A stretch of DNA of 23,666 bases from CAZHZT01 sp964537285 (lineage in GTDB: Bacteria > Bacteroidota > Bacteroidia > Chitinophagales > Saprospiraceae), in the NCBI GenBank assembly GCA_964537285.1, contig CAZHZT010000089.1, positions 1 to 23,666 on the forward strand, in the 5' to 3' direction. Numbering within the stretch: the first letter of the stretch is position 1; each line of letters starts with the position of its first letter. Position numbers and translations under genes: made by a program. Under the pieces are notes generated by a model. The model saw only the letters and a list, made by a program, of their open reading frames with translations, was not told where the DNA came from and did no database searches. This document shows positions 7,778-15,887 of this stretch, piece after piece.

Positions 7778-8533
7778 ATGTTGATAAGCATAGAAAAAGA
7801 TGGAGTATTGTACACAGCAGATTTGGATCAGCCAATTGATATATCTATCCCGCTAACTGAGTCAATTGATCAGGTTAATTGTTTTTATGCTCCTCCTTTT
7901 CAAACTTCTCCGGTTGTTGCTGGTTCATTTATTGGATCTACCCGGCAAGGCGGTGCGCTGAACTTTTTAAATGTTAAATTAAATCCACACGGGAATGGAA
8001 CGCACACGGAATGCGTTGGACATATTGCAAAGGAATTTTATACAATTAATAAAACTTTAAGAAAATTTTTCAACTTTGCAAGGCTTGTATCTGTTTATCC
8101 CGTCAAACAGGAAAATGGAGATCGAGTCATTCAATTAAACCAAATTGAAGACTCTGTAAAAAAAGGCGAGGTTGACTCAGTAATTATCCGAACTCTTCCG
8201 AATAGTGATCGTAAACTAAGTATGAACTACTCGGGAACGAATCCTCCTTTTGTTGATGTTCAAGCGATAAAGTTCTTGGTCGATATGGGAATAAAGCACT
8301 TATTGATCGACTTACCTTCTATTGATCGGGAGGAAGACGAAGGTGCTCTCGCTGGCCATAAAGCTTTTTGGAAATATCCGGAAAGCCCAAGGCTTGATTG
8401 CACCATAAGTGAACTGATCTACGTACCTGATTCTATCAAAGATGGAATATACTTATTAAATCTTCAGATAGCCGCTTTCGAAATAGATGTTAGTCCAAGT
8501 AAGCCAATATTATATGCAGTAAAGAAAAAGTAA
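7778..8533 (+). CDS. Cyclase-family protein (kynurenine-formamidase-like metal hydrolase)
   Basis: A 251-residue protein of the cyclase/KynB superfamily (PF04199-like). The N-terminal DISIPL element, the GSFIGSTRQGG segment and the metal-site region PHGNGTHTECVGH (His71, Gly74-Thr75-His76, Glu78, His82) support the family. The usual motif is HxGTHxDxPxH; here the first His is shifted, Asp is replaced by Glu and Pro is missing, so the site is divergent. A late motif VDMGIKHLLIDLPSIDREEDEG followed by AGHKAFW matches the family's second half. Kynurenine formamidase is the best-known activity, but no tryptophan-catabolism gene is nearby and the substrate is not established. It lies 26 bases after nadK and 2 bases before the next gene. 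Confidence 0.8.
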   Translation: MLISIEKDGVLYTADLDQPIDISIPLTESIDQVNCFYAPPFQTSPVVAGSFIGSTRQGGALNFLNVKLNPHGNGTHTECVGHIAKEFYTINKTLRKFFNFARLVSVYPVKQENGDRVIQLNQIEDSVKKGEVDSVIIRTLPNSDRKLSMNYSGTNPPFVDVQAIKFLVDMGIKHLLIDLPSIDREEDEGALAGHKAFWKYPESPRLDCTISELIYVPDSIKDGIYLLNLQIAAFEIDVSPSKPILYAVKKK

Positions 8534-8535
8534 CA

Positions 8536-9204
8536 ATGTCAGTTTTTCCTCCAAAGTATCGAACCAAGATATATAAAGCCTTCAAGAATATTGAAGAAGG
8601 CGAGCATCATACTATGATTCGCTTCTATGAGGAGCATGAAAAGGTGATTGAACAGCTTGAAGACGATCAGTACTTCGAGCTGATGAACTATTATTTGAAG
8701 TCTCTTTTTTATGTTAGTGCTTACAGGAAGTTTATCTCTAAAGTAGATGAAGCCATCGAATTCTGTATAATTTATAACATTGATGCTTTTGAAGGAGAAG
8801 ACGTATTTCAGCATTTACTTTTCAAAAAAGCAGCGGCCTATTATCAGCTGATGGAAGATGAAAAGGCAATACATGTGCTTGAAGAGTTAGTAAAAATCAA
8901 CCCTCATATTCCTATTTATCAGCGATTTCTAAGGAAATGCCTTCGCAGGCATAATCCAAGATTGATTCAGAACACGCGGGCTCTAGGCATTTTCCTGTTT
9001 TTGTCGGCAGCTATTGTAATATGTGTAGAAATTTTATTCGTTCGAAATTTTTATAAAAATGCAGTTGATAGCGTAGAGTTCGGAAGAAATCTTCTATTTA
9101 TTGCGGGAGTCTTATTTTTAGCTGGCGGAGAACTCTTCCATAGGTCAAGGATATATCTAAATGTGAATCGTTTTGCAAGACTTTGTAAAGAGAAAAAAGA
9201 TTAA
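8536..9204 (+). CDS. Small TPR-like protein with two C-terminal membrane helices, unknown function
   Basis: A 222-residue protein I do not recognise by name. The first 140 residues are helical and TPR-like, with alternating amphipathic helices and a final repeat (AAAYYQLMEDEKAIHVLEEL, then NPHIPIYQRFLRKCL). Two hydrophobic segments follow at about residues 152-172 (IFLFLSAAIVICVEILFV) and 182-202 (NLLFIAGVLFLAGGELF), ending in a short basic tail. This predicts a membrane-anchored protein with a cytoplasmic helical domain. It starts 2 bases after the cyclase stop, so it is almost certainly cotranslated with it. Confidence 0.75.
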   Translation: MSVFPPKYRTKIYKAFKNIEEGEHHTMIRFYEEHEKVIEQLEDDQYFELMNYYLKSLFYVSAYRKFISKVDEAIEFCIIYNIDAFEGEDVFQHLLFKKAAAYYQLMEDEKAIHVLEELVKINPHIPIYQRFLRKCLRRHNPRLIQNTRALGIFLFLSAAIVICVEILFVRNFYKNAVDSVEFGRNLLFIAGVLFLAGGELFHRSRIYLNVNRFARLCKEKKD

Positions 9205-9205
9205 G

Positions 9206-9280
9206 GGAGCTGTTCTAATAATTGATCTTTGCCCTAAGAAACGTTTTATTTTTAGAAAAATCCTTTTTTAAGACAGCTCC
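9206..9280. terminator. Inverted repeat between convergent genes, possible bidirectional terminator
   Basis: GGAGCTGT at 9206-9213 and ACAGCTCC at 9273-9280 are exact reverse complements, with 59 bases between them that include T-runs. It fills the 87-base gap between two convergent genes, directly after the stop of the TPR-like gene and just before the end of the type IX cargo gene. The long loop makes a classical intrinsic terminator uncertain. Confidence 0.4.
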
Positions 9281-9291
9281 TACACACCTAT

Positions 9292-11094
9292 TTATCTTAA
9301 TAAAAGAACGGTTCCTTTCTTCTCGATCCTCTCTCCCGTAGGTATCGAATAAGATATAAAGTAGAGGTAAGTGCCTTGAGGTATTTCCTGGCCATTCATA
9401 CTCCTGCCGCGCCAGGCTTCGTTAATGTCGTTTGTAATGAATAATTCTTCCCCCCAACGGCTATAAATCACCATCGTGTAATCGGTAACAGATTCAGAGA
9501 AGAGAAAAACAGGCTTGAACTCAGGGTTCCGGCCTCTTGGAGTAAAAGCATTCGGAATGAATATCTCGGGGATCTGATCGATACAAGTTAAATTGGATTG
9601 GGAACTTATTTCCAATGGTGCTTGCTCAGGAAGTTCTAAAGTTGCAATAGCCCTAACAAAATAACAGCTACTCTGATTAGATTGATCAGTGACATCAAGA
9701 AAGTGAATAAAACTGGTGTCGGAAGGTGCTAAAGTGGCGATTAATTCAGGCAGAAATCCTTCTCTGAATCGAAAGAGCCTGTATTCTTCTACATTTGCAA
9801 AGGGATGATCAAAGGATGTCCAACTCAGGGTGTTGGATTCTTTATTTTGAGCAAATCCCTGAATAAAAACACTCGAAGCATAAGAAGACCTATCTACCAA
9901 ATCACAATCATCTGTTGTCTCAATACGATAGAACAAATTTTGAATTTGAGCTGACCCAGCCTCGATCAAGACGGAATTGTTGGTAAACAGAGGAGGTGGC
10001 CCGGGAGAAACATCAAGAGCAGAACTTAAGCTTGTTGTATCTGCTCCGGAAAGTAAGAAAGCGCTTGTAAGTTCGGCATTTTCATTCCAGGTCCAGTCAA
10101 TTTTTACCTGATCGAACCCTTGAAAAGAGACATTCGTGATGTAAAAATCTTTCACAGCCTGAACCACATCGGAAGTAAAGCAGGCTCTGTTTGATAAACT
10201 TATATCTTCCAGGTTTCCGCTAATAGCTTGTACAATGAAGCAATAATCAGTTTTGTCATCAATTCTTTCAAAAGAATACGACACTGCATTCGGGCCTATA
10301 GTGTCAACAGCTTCAAAAGCTCCTCCATTTTCACTCACTAGAATAACGTGGCTTTGAATACCATCTTCCCAATTGCGATAAAGTCGCCAATTTAGTTTTG
10401 CTGCTCTTTCACATCCTTCTGCAGAAGCCTCCAGAAATAAGGTATTCTGAGGTAAATTAAATAAACTGGTATTTCCGCATTGATCGAGTGCCAGAACAAA
10501 ATACGTTTCAGGGCCTTGATTGGGTGATGATAGGCTGTCGATATAAGATGTTTGGCCAAAAACAGTATCGACCGGGATGGTTCCCAAAGGAGTTTCACGA
10601 TAAATAATGTATCCAATAGTTTGTGGCGAGTTACTAATTTGCCATCGAACTATTGCCAAGTCGTTTTCTACAGAAACACTGGAAATGGGCCCCATATCCA
10701 AAGCAAGATTGCTAAGCGTATCCGAAGGAATTTGTTGCTGGCCCGGGCATTGATAATTGCTTAATAAATAGTAATAACGAGCTTGGCCAAGTAAATTCGG
10801 ATGAACAAATTCCGTAGTGGCTTCGTCGGTAATGGTCGCTAACAGATTGAAGGGTCCGTCGGGTGATGTACTGAAATAGACTTCATAAGCGATGAAAGGA
10901 CCGCAATTGTTAACAGGCATTTCCCATATAAGCGAATCATTTTTTATACAAAGAAAATCAGGGGGGGCTATTTGTGCATTGATCTCTTCACTCAAAGAGA
11001 GCGATAGTAACACAAACAAGCATATATGTTTAATGTGTAAAGAACAAGTCTTTGCTGAAAATGCCACGAATTCAGTTTTTTTAAAATCGATCAA
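9292..11094 (-). CDS. Secreted protein with type IX secretion type-B (gliding-motility-associated) C-terminal domain
   Basis: About 600 residues. The N-terminus carries a signal peptide (HICLFVLLSLSLSEEINA, probable cleavage before Q). The middle is made of Fn3-like beta repeats (for example DLAIVRWQISNSPQTIGYIIYRE and KIDWTWNENAELTSAFLL). The last 85 residues are the type-B sorting signal: IFIPNAFTPRGRNPEFKP, YTMVIYSRWGEELFITND, WRGRSMNGQEIPQGTYLYFISY and a terminal GTVLLLR. This domain directs export through the type IX system and surface attachment. The reading frame has a stop just before the TTG at 11094, so the start is TTG 11094 or GTG 11067; no ATG precedes the signal peptide. The ligand or adhesive function is unknown. 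Confidence 0.88.
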   Translation of the reverse strand: MIDFKKTEFVAFSAKTCSLHIKHICLFVLLSLSLSEEINAQIAPPDFLCIKNDSLIWEMPVNNCGPFIAYEVYFSTSPDGPFNLLATITDEATTEFVHPNLLGQARYYYLLSNYQCPGQQQIPSDTLSNLALDMGPISSVSVENDLAIVRWQISNSPQTIGYIIYRETPLGTIPVDTVFGQTSYIDSLSSPNQGPETYFVLALDQCGNTSLFNLPQNTLFLEASAEGCERAAKLNWRLYRNWEDGIQSHVILVSENGGAFEAVDTIGPNAVSYSFERIDDKTDYCFIVQAISGNLEDISLSNRACFTSDVVQAVKDFYITNVSFQGFDQVKIDWTWNENAELTSAFLLSGADTTSLSSALDVSPGPPPLFTNNSVLIEAGSAQIQNLFYRIETTDDCDLVDRSSYASSVFIQGFAQNKESNTLSWTSFDHPFANVEEYRLFRFREGFLPELIATLAPSDTSFIHFLDVTDQSNQSSCYFVRAIATLELPEQAPLEISSQSNLTCIDQIPEIFIPNAFTPRGRNPEFKPVFLFSESVTDYTMVIYSRWGEELFITNDINEAWRGRSMNGQEIPQGTYLYFISYSIPTGERIEKKGTVLLLR

Positions 11095-11121
11095 TTAATA
11101 ATTCTAAACTTAGGGTTGCAC

Positions 11122-11256
11122 AAAAAATAGTTCTTTGGTCTTGTAAGGAAATATTGCTTGGATAGACGCCCTTCTTGAGGTTTTTCGAAGAAAAACCTCA
11201 AGAAGGGCGTCTATCCAATATAAAATATTCCTGTCGGGAGCAAAGAACTATTTTTT
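11122..11256. repeat. Nested palindrome: GTTCTTTG-type ends enclosing a 28-bp perfect hairpin
   Basis: The outer arms 11122-11137 and 11241-11256 are perfect 16-bp inverted repeats containing TAGTTCTTTG. Inside them, 11158-11185 and 11191-11218 form a perfect 28-bp hairpin with a 5-base loop (CGAAG). The spacers between outer and inner arms are also partly complementary, so the whole 135 bases can fold as one rod. It lies between the lipoprotein stop (11266) and the cargo-gene start, both on the minus strand. No direct repeat flanks it. Terminator, RNA structural element and mobile palindrome are all possible. Confidence 0.65.
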
Positions 11257-11265
11257 AGATAGACC

Positions 11266-12042
11266 TCATTCCTTGTCGCTGTTTGGTTTCATTTTATCTG
11301 AAAACTTTTTTTCCAGTTCCTCCATTGTGTATCGATCATGCAGCTTATAGCTCATTAGGAGGACGTCTTCCTGTTTTTTCTCGAAATAAACGAGGCCCAT
11401 ATTTTTTCCATAGTATTCCTGCCCGTTTATGGTGAGTTCTTGAACACCTTCTTCGTTGGTAGAAATAATTTCTTTTATATTAAAAACGGCGCAATTTATT
11501 TTTTTGTTATTCAAAGTAAAATCCTTAAAACCTTTAAAACGCCGGTTTCGTATCAGCGTGGCTGTACGCCCGGGAACAGCAGGGTCAGAAAATTCGGTTT
11601 TAAACAATAGAATGGTATTCGTGTCGGTTTGTTCGAAGGAAAAGACATTAGGTTCGATTATATTGATATCTACTCTGGTTTTCTGATTGCTCGTATCCGG
11701 CAGGTAGAGAATATAGCTTTTCATTAAGGTTCCGCTTGTAACTACTTTTTCCCTGAAAAACTGCCCTACTTCGAAAGAAGCATTGTAATATTGACCTGTA
11801 AAAAATAGAGAGGAATCGGTTTGAAAGGTACAATAATACCAATATTCAGGGCTCAGGGAATTATTTTCTGCTGCCCGGTATTCATAAACAAGTCCTTCTT
11901 TTAAGGTTTCGACGGGAAAGTAATAATCCTTAAGAGGATATTGCTCGCTTTGGTTGCAAGCGAGGAAAACAGTCAGGATTATAAAAGAAAAATACCTTGA
12001 GAAAACTTTTAAGAATGCTTCTTTATTAATAAATGTATTCAT
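11266..12042 (-). CDS. Putative lipoprotein, unknown function
   Basis: A 258-residue protein with a lipoprotein signal peptide. After MNTFINKEAFLKVFSRY comes a hydrophobic core (FSFIILTVF) ending in the lipobox LAC-N, so lipidation is predicted at the Cys near residue 29. The mature part is rich in predicted beta strands and aromatic residues (YEYRAAE, YWYYCTFQTDSSLFFTGQYY) and ends with a short charged helix (MEELEKKFSDKM). I do not recognise a named domain. It is flanked on both sides by nested palindromes (11122-11256 and 12224-12333), about 10 and 180 bases away. ATG start. Attachment to the outer membrane or periplasmic face is inferred from the lipobox alone. Confidence 0.75.
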   Translation of the reverse strand: MNTFINKEAFLKVFSRYFSFIILTVFLACNQSEQYPLKDYYFPVETLKEGLVYEYRAAENNSLSPEYWYYCTFQTDSSLFFTGQYYNASFEVGQFFREKVVTSGTLMKSYILYLPDTSNQKTRVDINIIEPNVFSFEQTDTNTILLFKTEFSDPAVPGRTATLIRNRRFKGFKDFTLNNKKINCAVFNIKEIISTNEEGVQELTINGQEYYGKNMGLVYFEKKQEDVLLMSYKLHDRYTMEELEKKFSDKMKPNSDKE

Positions 12043-12468
12043 TATGTCTTAAGTTCTGATTATTTAGCAAATAAGTGCCAAAAATAAAGTGAATTGTACC
12101 TTTTCGCGCCATTATGACAGTAAAAAGTATTTAATTTACTCTGGTATAATATCTGAGAAGGTAAATAAGTTGAGTAACCCAAAGCAAAGATATCTTATAT
12201 TTGTTCGCGTGCTTAAAATCTATCGTTCTTTGGCAAATTGTGTGGAACTTCAAAATGATAAGCCTTGAATGCCCTTTGGGCTGAAAGGCTTATCATTTTG
12301 AAGTTCCATTTTCCACAATTTATGTCAAAGAACTAAAATCTATAGAATAGAATTTTTCTTCAGGAGCTAATTTTGACTCATTAGACTTGTTCTATAGCTG
12401 CTTAGTAACTACAGAGCAAGTCTTGTATAACAGTTGCCAGCACCTAAGTCATCATAAAAAAAATACCA
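12043..12468. other. 426-base intergenic region between divergent lipoprotein and secA genes
   Basis: No credible gene is present. From left to right it holds: a small palindrome TTATTT-AGC-AAATAA at 12060-12074, close upstream of the lipoprotein start and possibly operator-like; a minus-strand TATCTTTG (12185-12192) that fits the Bacteroidota -7 consensus TAnnTTTG; an overlapping plus-strand TATATTTG (12196-12203); the nested mobile-looking palindrome 12224-12333 with its direct repeats; and the secA leader. The leader has TTAGACTTGTT at 12381-12391 and CAAGTCTT near 12418, which can pair across about 20-25 bases. If secA is transcribed from the TATATTTG promoter, the palindrome is in its 5' leader. 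Confidence 0.5.
12224..12333. mobile_element. MITE-like nested palindrome flanked by 10-bp direct repeats
   Basis: The ends are CGTTCTTTGGCAAATTGTG on the left and an imperfect inverse ending in TGTCAAAGAAC on the right. In the middle, 12243-12266 and 12285-12308 form a perfect 24-bp hairpin whose 18-base loop contains its own GCCC-TTT-GGGC stem. The direct repeat TAAAATCTAT occurs immediately outside on both sides (12214-12223 and 12334-12343), as expected for a target-site duplication. It has no coding capacity. The ends match the smaller element at 19992-20031. Confidence 0.65.
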
Positions 12469-15400
12469 ATGTTCAATTTTATTGGAAATTCGTTTAAGAA
12501 AATATTTGGAACTAAGTACGATCGTGATATTGCAGCATACACACCTATCGTTGATGAGATAAATGAGGAGTTTGGACGATTGAGTGGACTTAGCCACGAT
12601 GAACTTCGCCAAAAAACAGTTGAATTCAGAGAGCGTATTAAGGAATATCTGTCTGAAGTAGACGAGGAGATTATAAGAATTCAAAGTGAAGTAGATGCGG
12701 AGGAAGATATTTTTCAAAAAGAAGATCTTTTTCGCCAGATTGATGAGCTTCGCAAAGAACGAGATAATCATCTCGAAGATATTTTGAAGGAAATCCTTCC
12801 GGAAGCTTTTGCTGTTGTAAAGGAAACCGCCAAAAGGTTCACTGAAAATGAAAAAATAGAGGTTACGGCAACCGATCACGATCGGGATCTGGCTGCTAAA
12901 AAAAGTTACATAACTATTGATGGAGATAAGGCTATTTATCAGAATAGTTGGGTAGCTGCCGGTGGAGAGATTTCCTGGAAAATGATACACTATGATGTCC
13001 AATTGATTGGGGGTATGGCGCTCCATGAAGGTAAAATTGCCGAGATGGCTACTGGTGAAGGTAAAACGCTTGTAGCTACTTTACCCGCCTACCTGAATGG
13101 CCTTTCCGGACTAGGAGTTCACGTAATTACGGTTAATAACTATCTCGCAACCAGGGATGCTGAGTGGATCGGCCCTATCATGGAATTTCTCCTTCTGACA
13201 ATTGATTGTATTGATAAATACCCTCCTCACTCCAGTGGCCGTATCAAAGCTTACCGTTGCGATATTACTTATGGTACTAATAACGAATTCGGTTTCGACT
13301 ATCTGAGAGACAATATGGTGCGTTCCATGGGGGAAATGGTACAAAGGAAGCACCATTTTGCCATGATTGATGAGGTGGACTCCGTTCTTATTGATGATGC
13401 CAGAACGCCCTTGATTATCTCTGGTCCTGTTTCCGGAGGAATGGAAACACAGGAATATCAGGATCTGAAACCCAAAGTGGAAAGACTTATTGCTACACAA
13501 AGGAAGCTCGCTACTGAATATCTTGCGGAAGCCAAAAAACTGATCAAAGAAGGAAGCACAGGCTATCAGGAAGGAGAAGGCGGAATGGCTTTGCTCAGAG
13601 CTCATCGCGCGCTTCCAAAATACAGACCTTTAATAAAATTCTTAAGCCAGGAAGGGGTGAAAGTTACTTTGCAAAAAACAGAGAACTTTTACATGCAGGA
13701 GCAATCCAAAAATATGCACCTGGTAGATGAACCGCTCTATTTTACCATTGAAGAGAAAACCAGATCAGTAGACTTAACTGAAAAAGGGTCAGAGTTCCTT
13801 GCACGAGGCAATGATGATCCTATCTTCTTTATCATGCCTGACATTGCCACCGGGATGCAGGAAATTGACGAACAATCTGAGCTATCAGATGAGGAGAAAA
13901 TGGAGGCAAGGGAAAAATTGTCACAGGATTTTTCTATTAAATCCCGTCGCCTTCACTCTGTAAGTCAGCTTTTAAAAGCTTATACTTTATTTGAAAAGGA
14001 TGAAGAATATGTCGTTCTGGAAGGTCAGGTAAAAATCGTGGATGAACAAACCGGCCGTATCATGGAAGGTCGCCGTTATTCTGATGGATTGCACCAGGCG
14101 TTGGAAGCTAAGGAGAGTGTAGAAGTCGGAGATATCACCCAAACTTATGCCACGATCACCTTACAGAATTATTTCCGGATGTATCACAAATTGTCTGGAA
14201 TGACCGGTACTGCGGAGACGGAGGCAAAGGAGTTATGGGAAATCTATGAATTGGATGTGGTTGTTATTCCAACTAACCGCCCGATCGTTCGGGATGATAA
14301 AGAAGATTTGGTGTTCAAAACAGCCCGAGAAAAGTTTAATGCAGTTATTGACGAAGTAGTGCAACTGAGTAATGCTGGCAGGCCTATTCTTGTAGGTACC
14401 ACTTCGGTTGATGTATCTGAGAAGCTAAGCCGTATGTTGAAGTTGCGCGGCATCGATCACAATGTATTGAATGCCAAACAACACAAGCGCGAAGCAGATA
14501 TTGTTGCAGAAGCTGGTCAGCCAGGAAAAGTGACCATTGCGACCAACATGGCAGGGCGTGGTACGGATATCAAGCTTTCTCAAGAAGTTAAAGACCGAGG
14601 CGGCTTAGCGATTATCGGTACCGAGCGGCATGATTCTCGAAGAGTTGACCGTCAGCTGCGCGGTCGTTCAGGGCGTCAGGGAGATCCGGGAAGCTCTCAG
14701 TTTTATGTGTCCCTGGAAGATAACCTTATGCGCCTATTCCATTCGGAGAGCATTGCCAAGTTGATGGATCGGATGGGGCATAAAGATGGTGAGGTTATTC
14801 AACATAGCATGGTGACCAAATCCATTGAAAGAGCACAGAAGAAAGTGGAGGAAAATAACTTCGGGATTCGTAAGCGACTTTTGGAGTACGATGATGTAAT
14901 GAACATCCAAAGAGAAGCTATTTATAAGAAAAGGATTAATGCTTTAAGTGGAGAGAGACTTGAAGTGGATTTGAACAACATGTTCATGTCACTAACCGAA
15001 ACCATGGTCGAAGACTATAAGACCAATGCGACCTTTGCTGAGTTCCGCAGAGAATCGTTAAGGGTATTTGGTATGGACCCTGAGATGGATGAAATGTATT
15101 TTGTCGATGCTCCGTTAAACGAAGTTGTTCATAAATTTCAGGATCAGTATTTCGAATTTTATCATAGAAAATCAGACCGAATTGCTGATATACTTTTACC
15201 GGTTGTTCAGGATGTTTATAAGAATCAAGGCCATAAATATAAAAGAATCGCACTTCCTTTTTCAGATGGATCCAGCAACGTTTTGCCTATATCTGCTGAA
15301 CTTGAAAAAGCAGTAAAGACCAAGGGGAAATCCATTATAAAGGATATTGAAAAAACAGTAACCCTTGCCTTTATCGATGATGAATGGAAAGGGCACCTTC

Positions 15401-15783
15401 GCTCGATGGATGAGTTAAAAGATGCTGTTCAGGCAGCTTCTTTTGAGCAAAAAGACCCACTGGTGGTCTATAAAATGGAAGCTTACGAACTATTCGAGCA
15501 GTTGATTTACCGGGTAAATGAAAGTGTTACTTCCTACCTGGCAAAGGGTAATCTTATTCTTCAAGATCCCGATAAGATTGAAGAGGCTAAGACTCAGAAA
15601 ACAGATACGAGGAAGCTGCAAACCAATCGATCTGCGGATGCTGCGAAGGCAGCTGCCGCTGCAGCAGGTGGAGAAAAGGCAAAGCCAGAAACGTTCAAAC
15701 GCCAGAGTAAAAAAATTGGACGGAACGATCCTTGCCCCTGTGGAAGTGGTAAAAAATACAAACAATGCCACGGTAAGGCATAG
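12469..15783 (+). CDS. secA: Preprotein translocase ATPase SecA
   Basis: A 1,104-residue motor ATPase that drives unfolded preproteins through SecYEG. Recognised parts: N-terminal FGTKYDRDIAAY; Walker A in MATGEGKT (about 192-199); the DEAD-box-like Walker B MIDEVDSVLIDDARTPLIISG (299 onward); the helicase half with ATNMAGRGTDIKL and GTERHDSRRVDRQLRGRSGRQGDPGSSQ (about 715-740); scaffold and wing regions; an Ala-rich linker; and a C-terminal zinc motif CPCGSGKKYKQCH that binds SecB or ribosomes. It is longer than the E. coli protein (901), with extra residues in the preprotein-crosslinking region around 330-480, as is usual in Bacteroidota. The ATG lies about 78 bases after a TTAGACTTGTT motif also found before the thiolase gene. 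Confidence 0.98.
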   Translation: MFNFIGNSFKKIFGTKYDRDIAAYTPIVDEINEEFGRLSGLSHDELRQKTVEFRERIKEYLSEVDEEIIRIQSEVDAEEDIFQKEDLFRQIDELRKERDNHLEDILKEILPEAFAVVKETAKRFTENEKIEVTATDHDRDLAAKKSYITIDGDKAIYQNSWVAAGGEISWKMIHYDVQLIGGMALHEGKIAEMATGEGKTLVATLPAYLNGLSGLGVHVITVNNYLATRDAEWIGPIMEFLLLTIDCIDKYPPHSSGRIKAYRCDITYGTNNEFGFDYLRDNMVRSMGEMVQRKHHFAMIDEVDSVLIDDARTPLIISGPVSGGMETQEYQDLKPKVERLIATQRKLATEYLAEAKKLIKEGSTGYQEGEGGMALLRAHRALPKYRPLIKFLSQEGVKVTLQKTENFYMQEQSKNMHLVDEPLYFTIEEKTRSVDLTEKGSEFLARGNDDPIFFIMPDIATGMQEIDEQSELSDEEKMEAREKLSQDFSIKSRRLHSVSQLLKAYTLFEKDEEYVVLEGQVKIVDEQTGRIMEGRRYSDGLHQALEAKESVEVGDITQTYATITLQNYFRMYHKLSGMTGTAETEAKELWEIYELDVVVIPTNRPIVRDDKEDLVFKTAREKFNAVIDEVVQLSNAGRPILVGTTSVDVSEKLSRMLKLRGIDHNVLNAKQHKREADIVAEAGQPGKVTIATNMAGRGTDIKLSQEVKDRGGLAIIGTERHDSRRVDRQLRGRSGRQGDPGSSQFYVSLEDNLMRLFHSESIAKLMDRMGHKDGEVIQHSMVTKSIERAQKKVEENNFGIRKRLLEYDDVMNIQREAIYKKRINALSGERLEVDLNNMFMSLTETMVEDYKTNATFAEFRRESLRVFGMDPEMDEMYFVDAPLNEVVHKFQDQYFEFYHRKSDRIADILLPVVQDVYKNQGHKYKRIALPFSDGSSNVLPISAELEKAVKTKGKSIIKDIEKTVTLAFIDDEWKGHLRSMDELKDAVQAASFEQKDPLVVYKMEAYELFEQLIYRVNESVTSYLAKGNLILQDPDKIEEAKTQKTDTRKLQTNRSADAAKAAAAAAGGEKAKPETFKRQSKKIGRNDPCPCGSGKKYKQCHGKA

Positions 15784-15802
15784 AAATGATTGTTAAAAAC
15801 AT

Positions 15803-15880
15803 GAGTCATTCCGATACAGCGTGAAACTCCTTTGAGAGGGAGGCCGAAAGGGCAATTTTGCGCCGTATCCGGAATGACTC
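15803..15880. terminator. GAGTCATTCC-family hairpin between convergent secA and lptG-family genes
   Basis: GAGTCATTCCGATAC at 15803-15817 faces GTATCCGGAATGACTC at 15865-15880, a 15-bp stem with one bulged base; GCG/CGC continue the pairing inside. It fills the 104-base gap between two convergent genes, so a bidirectional terminator is likely. The arm sequence recurs at 59-86, which suggests a REP-like repeat reused as a terminator. Confidence 0.6.
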
Positions 15881-15887
15881 GTATTTA

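Noticed and set aside
12171..12203. secA promoter with TTG and TATATTTG
   Set aside because: The -7 element is good but the 23-base spacing is at the limit and it lies over 260 bases from the gene; mentioned only within the intergenic entry.
11122..12343. Palindromes considered as CRISPR or tRNA-like structures
   Set aside because: There is no regular repeat-spacer spacing, no cas gene, and no tRNA cloverleaf or conserved T-loop.
12768..12785. CAAAGAAC inside secA as another palindrome copy
   Set aside because: It has only the 8-base half motif within conserved coding sequence and no opposite arm.
12409..13605. Long minus-strand open frames opposite the start of secA
   Set aside because: They lie antisense to clear secA coding sequence and show no domain or plausible leader; they are shadows of codon usage.
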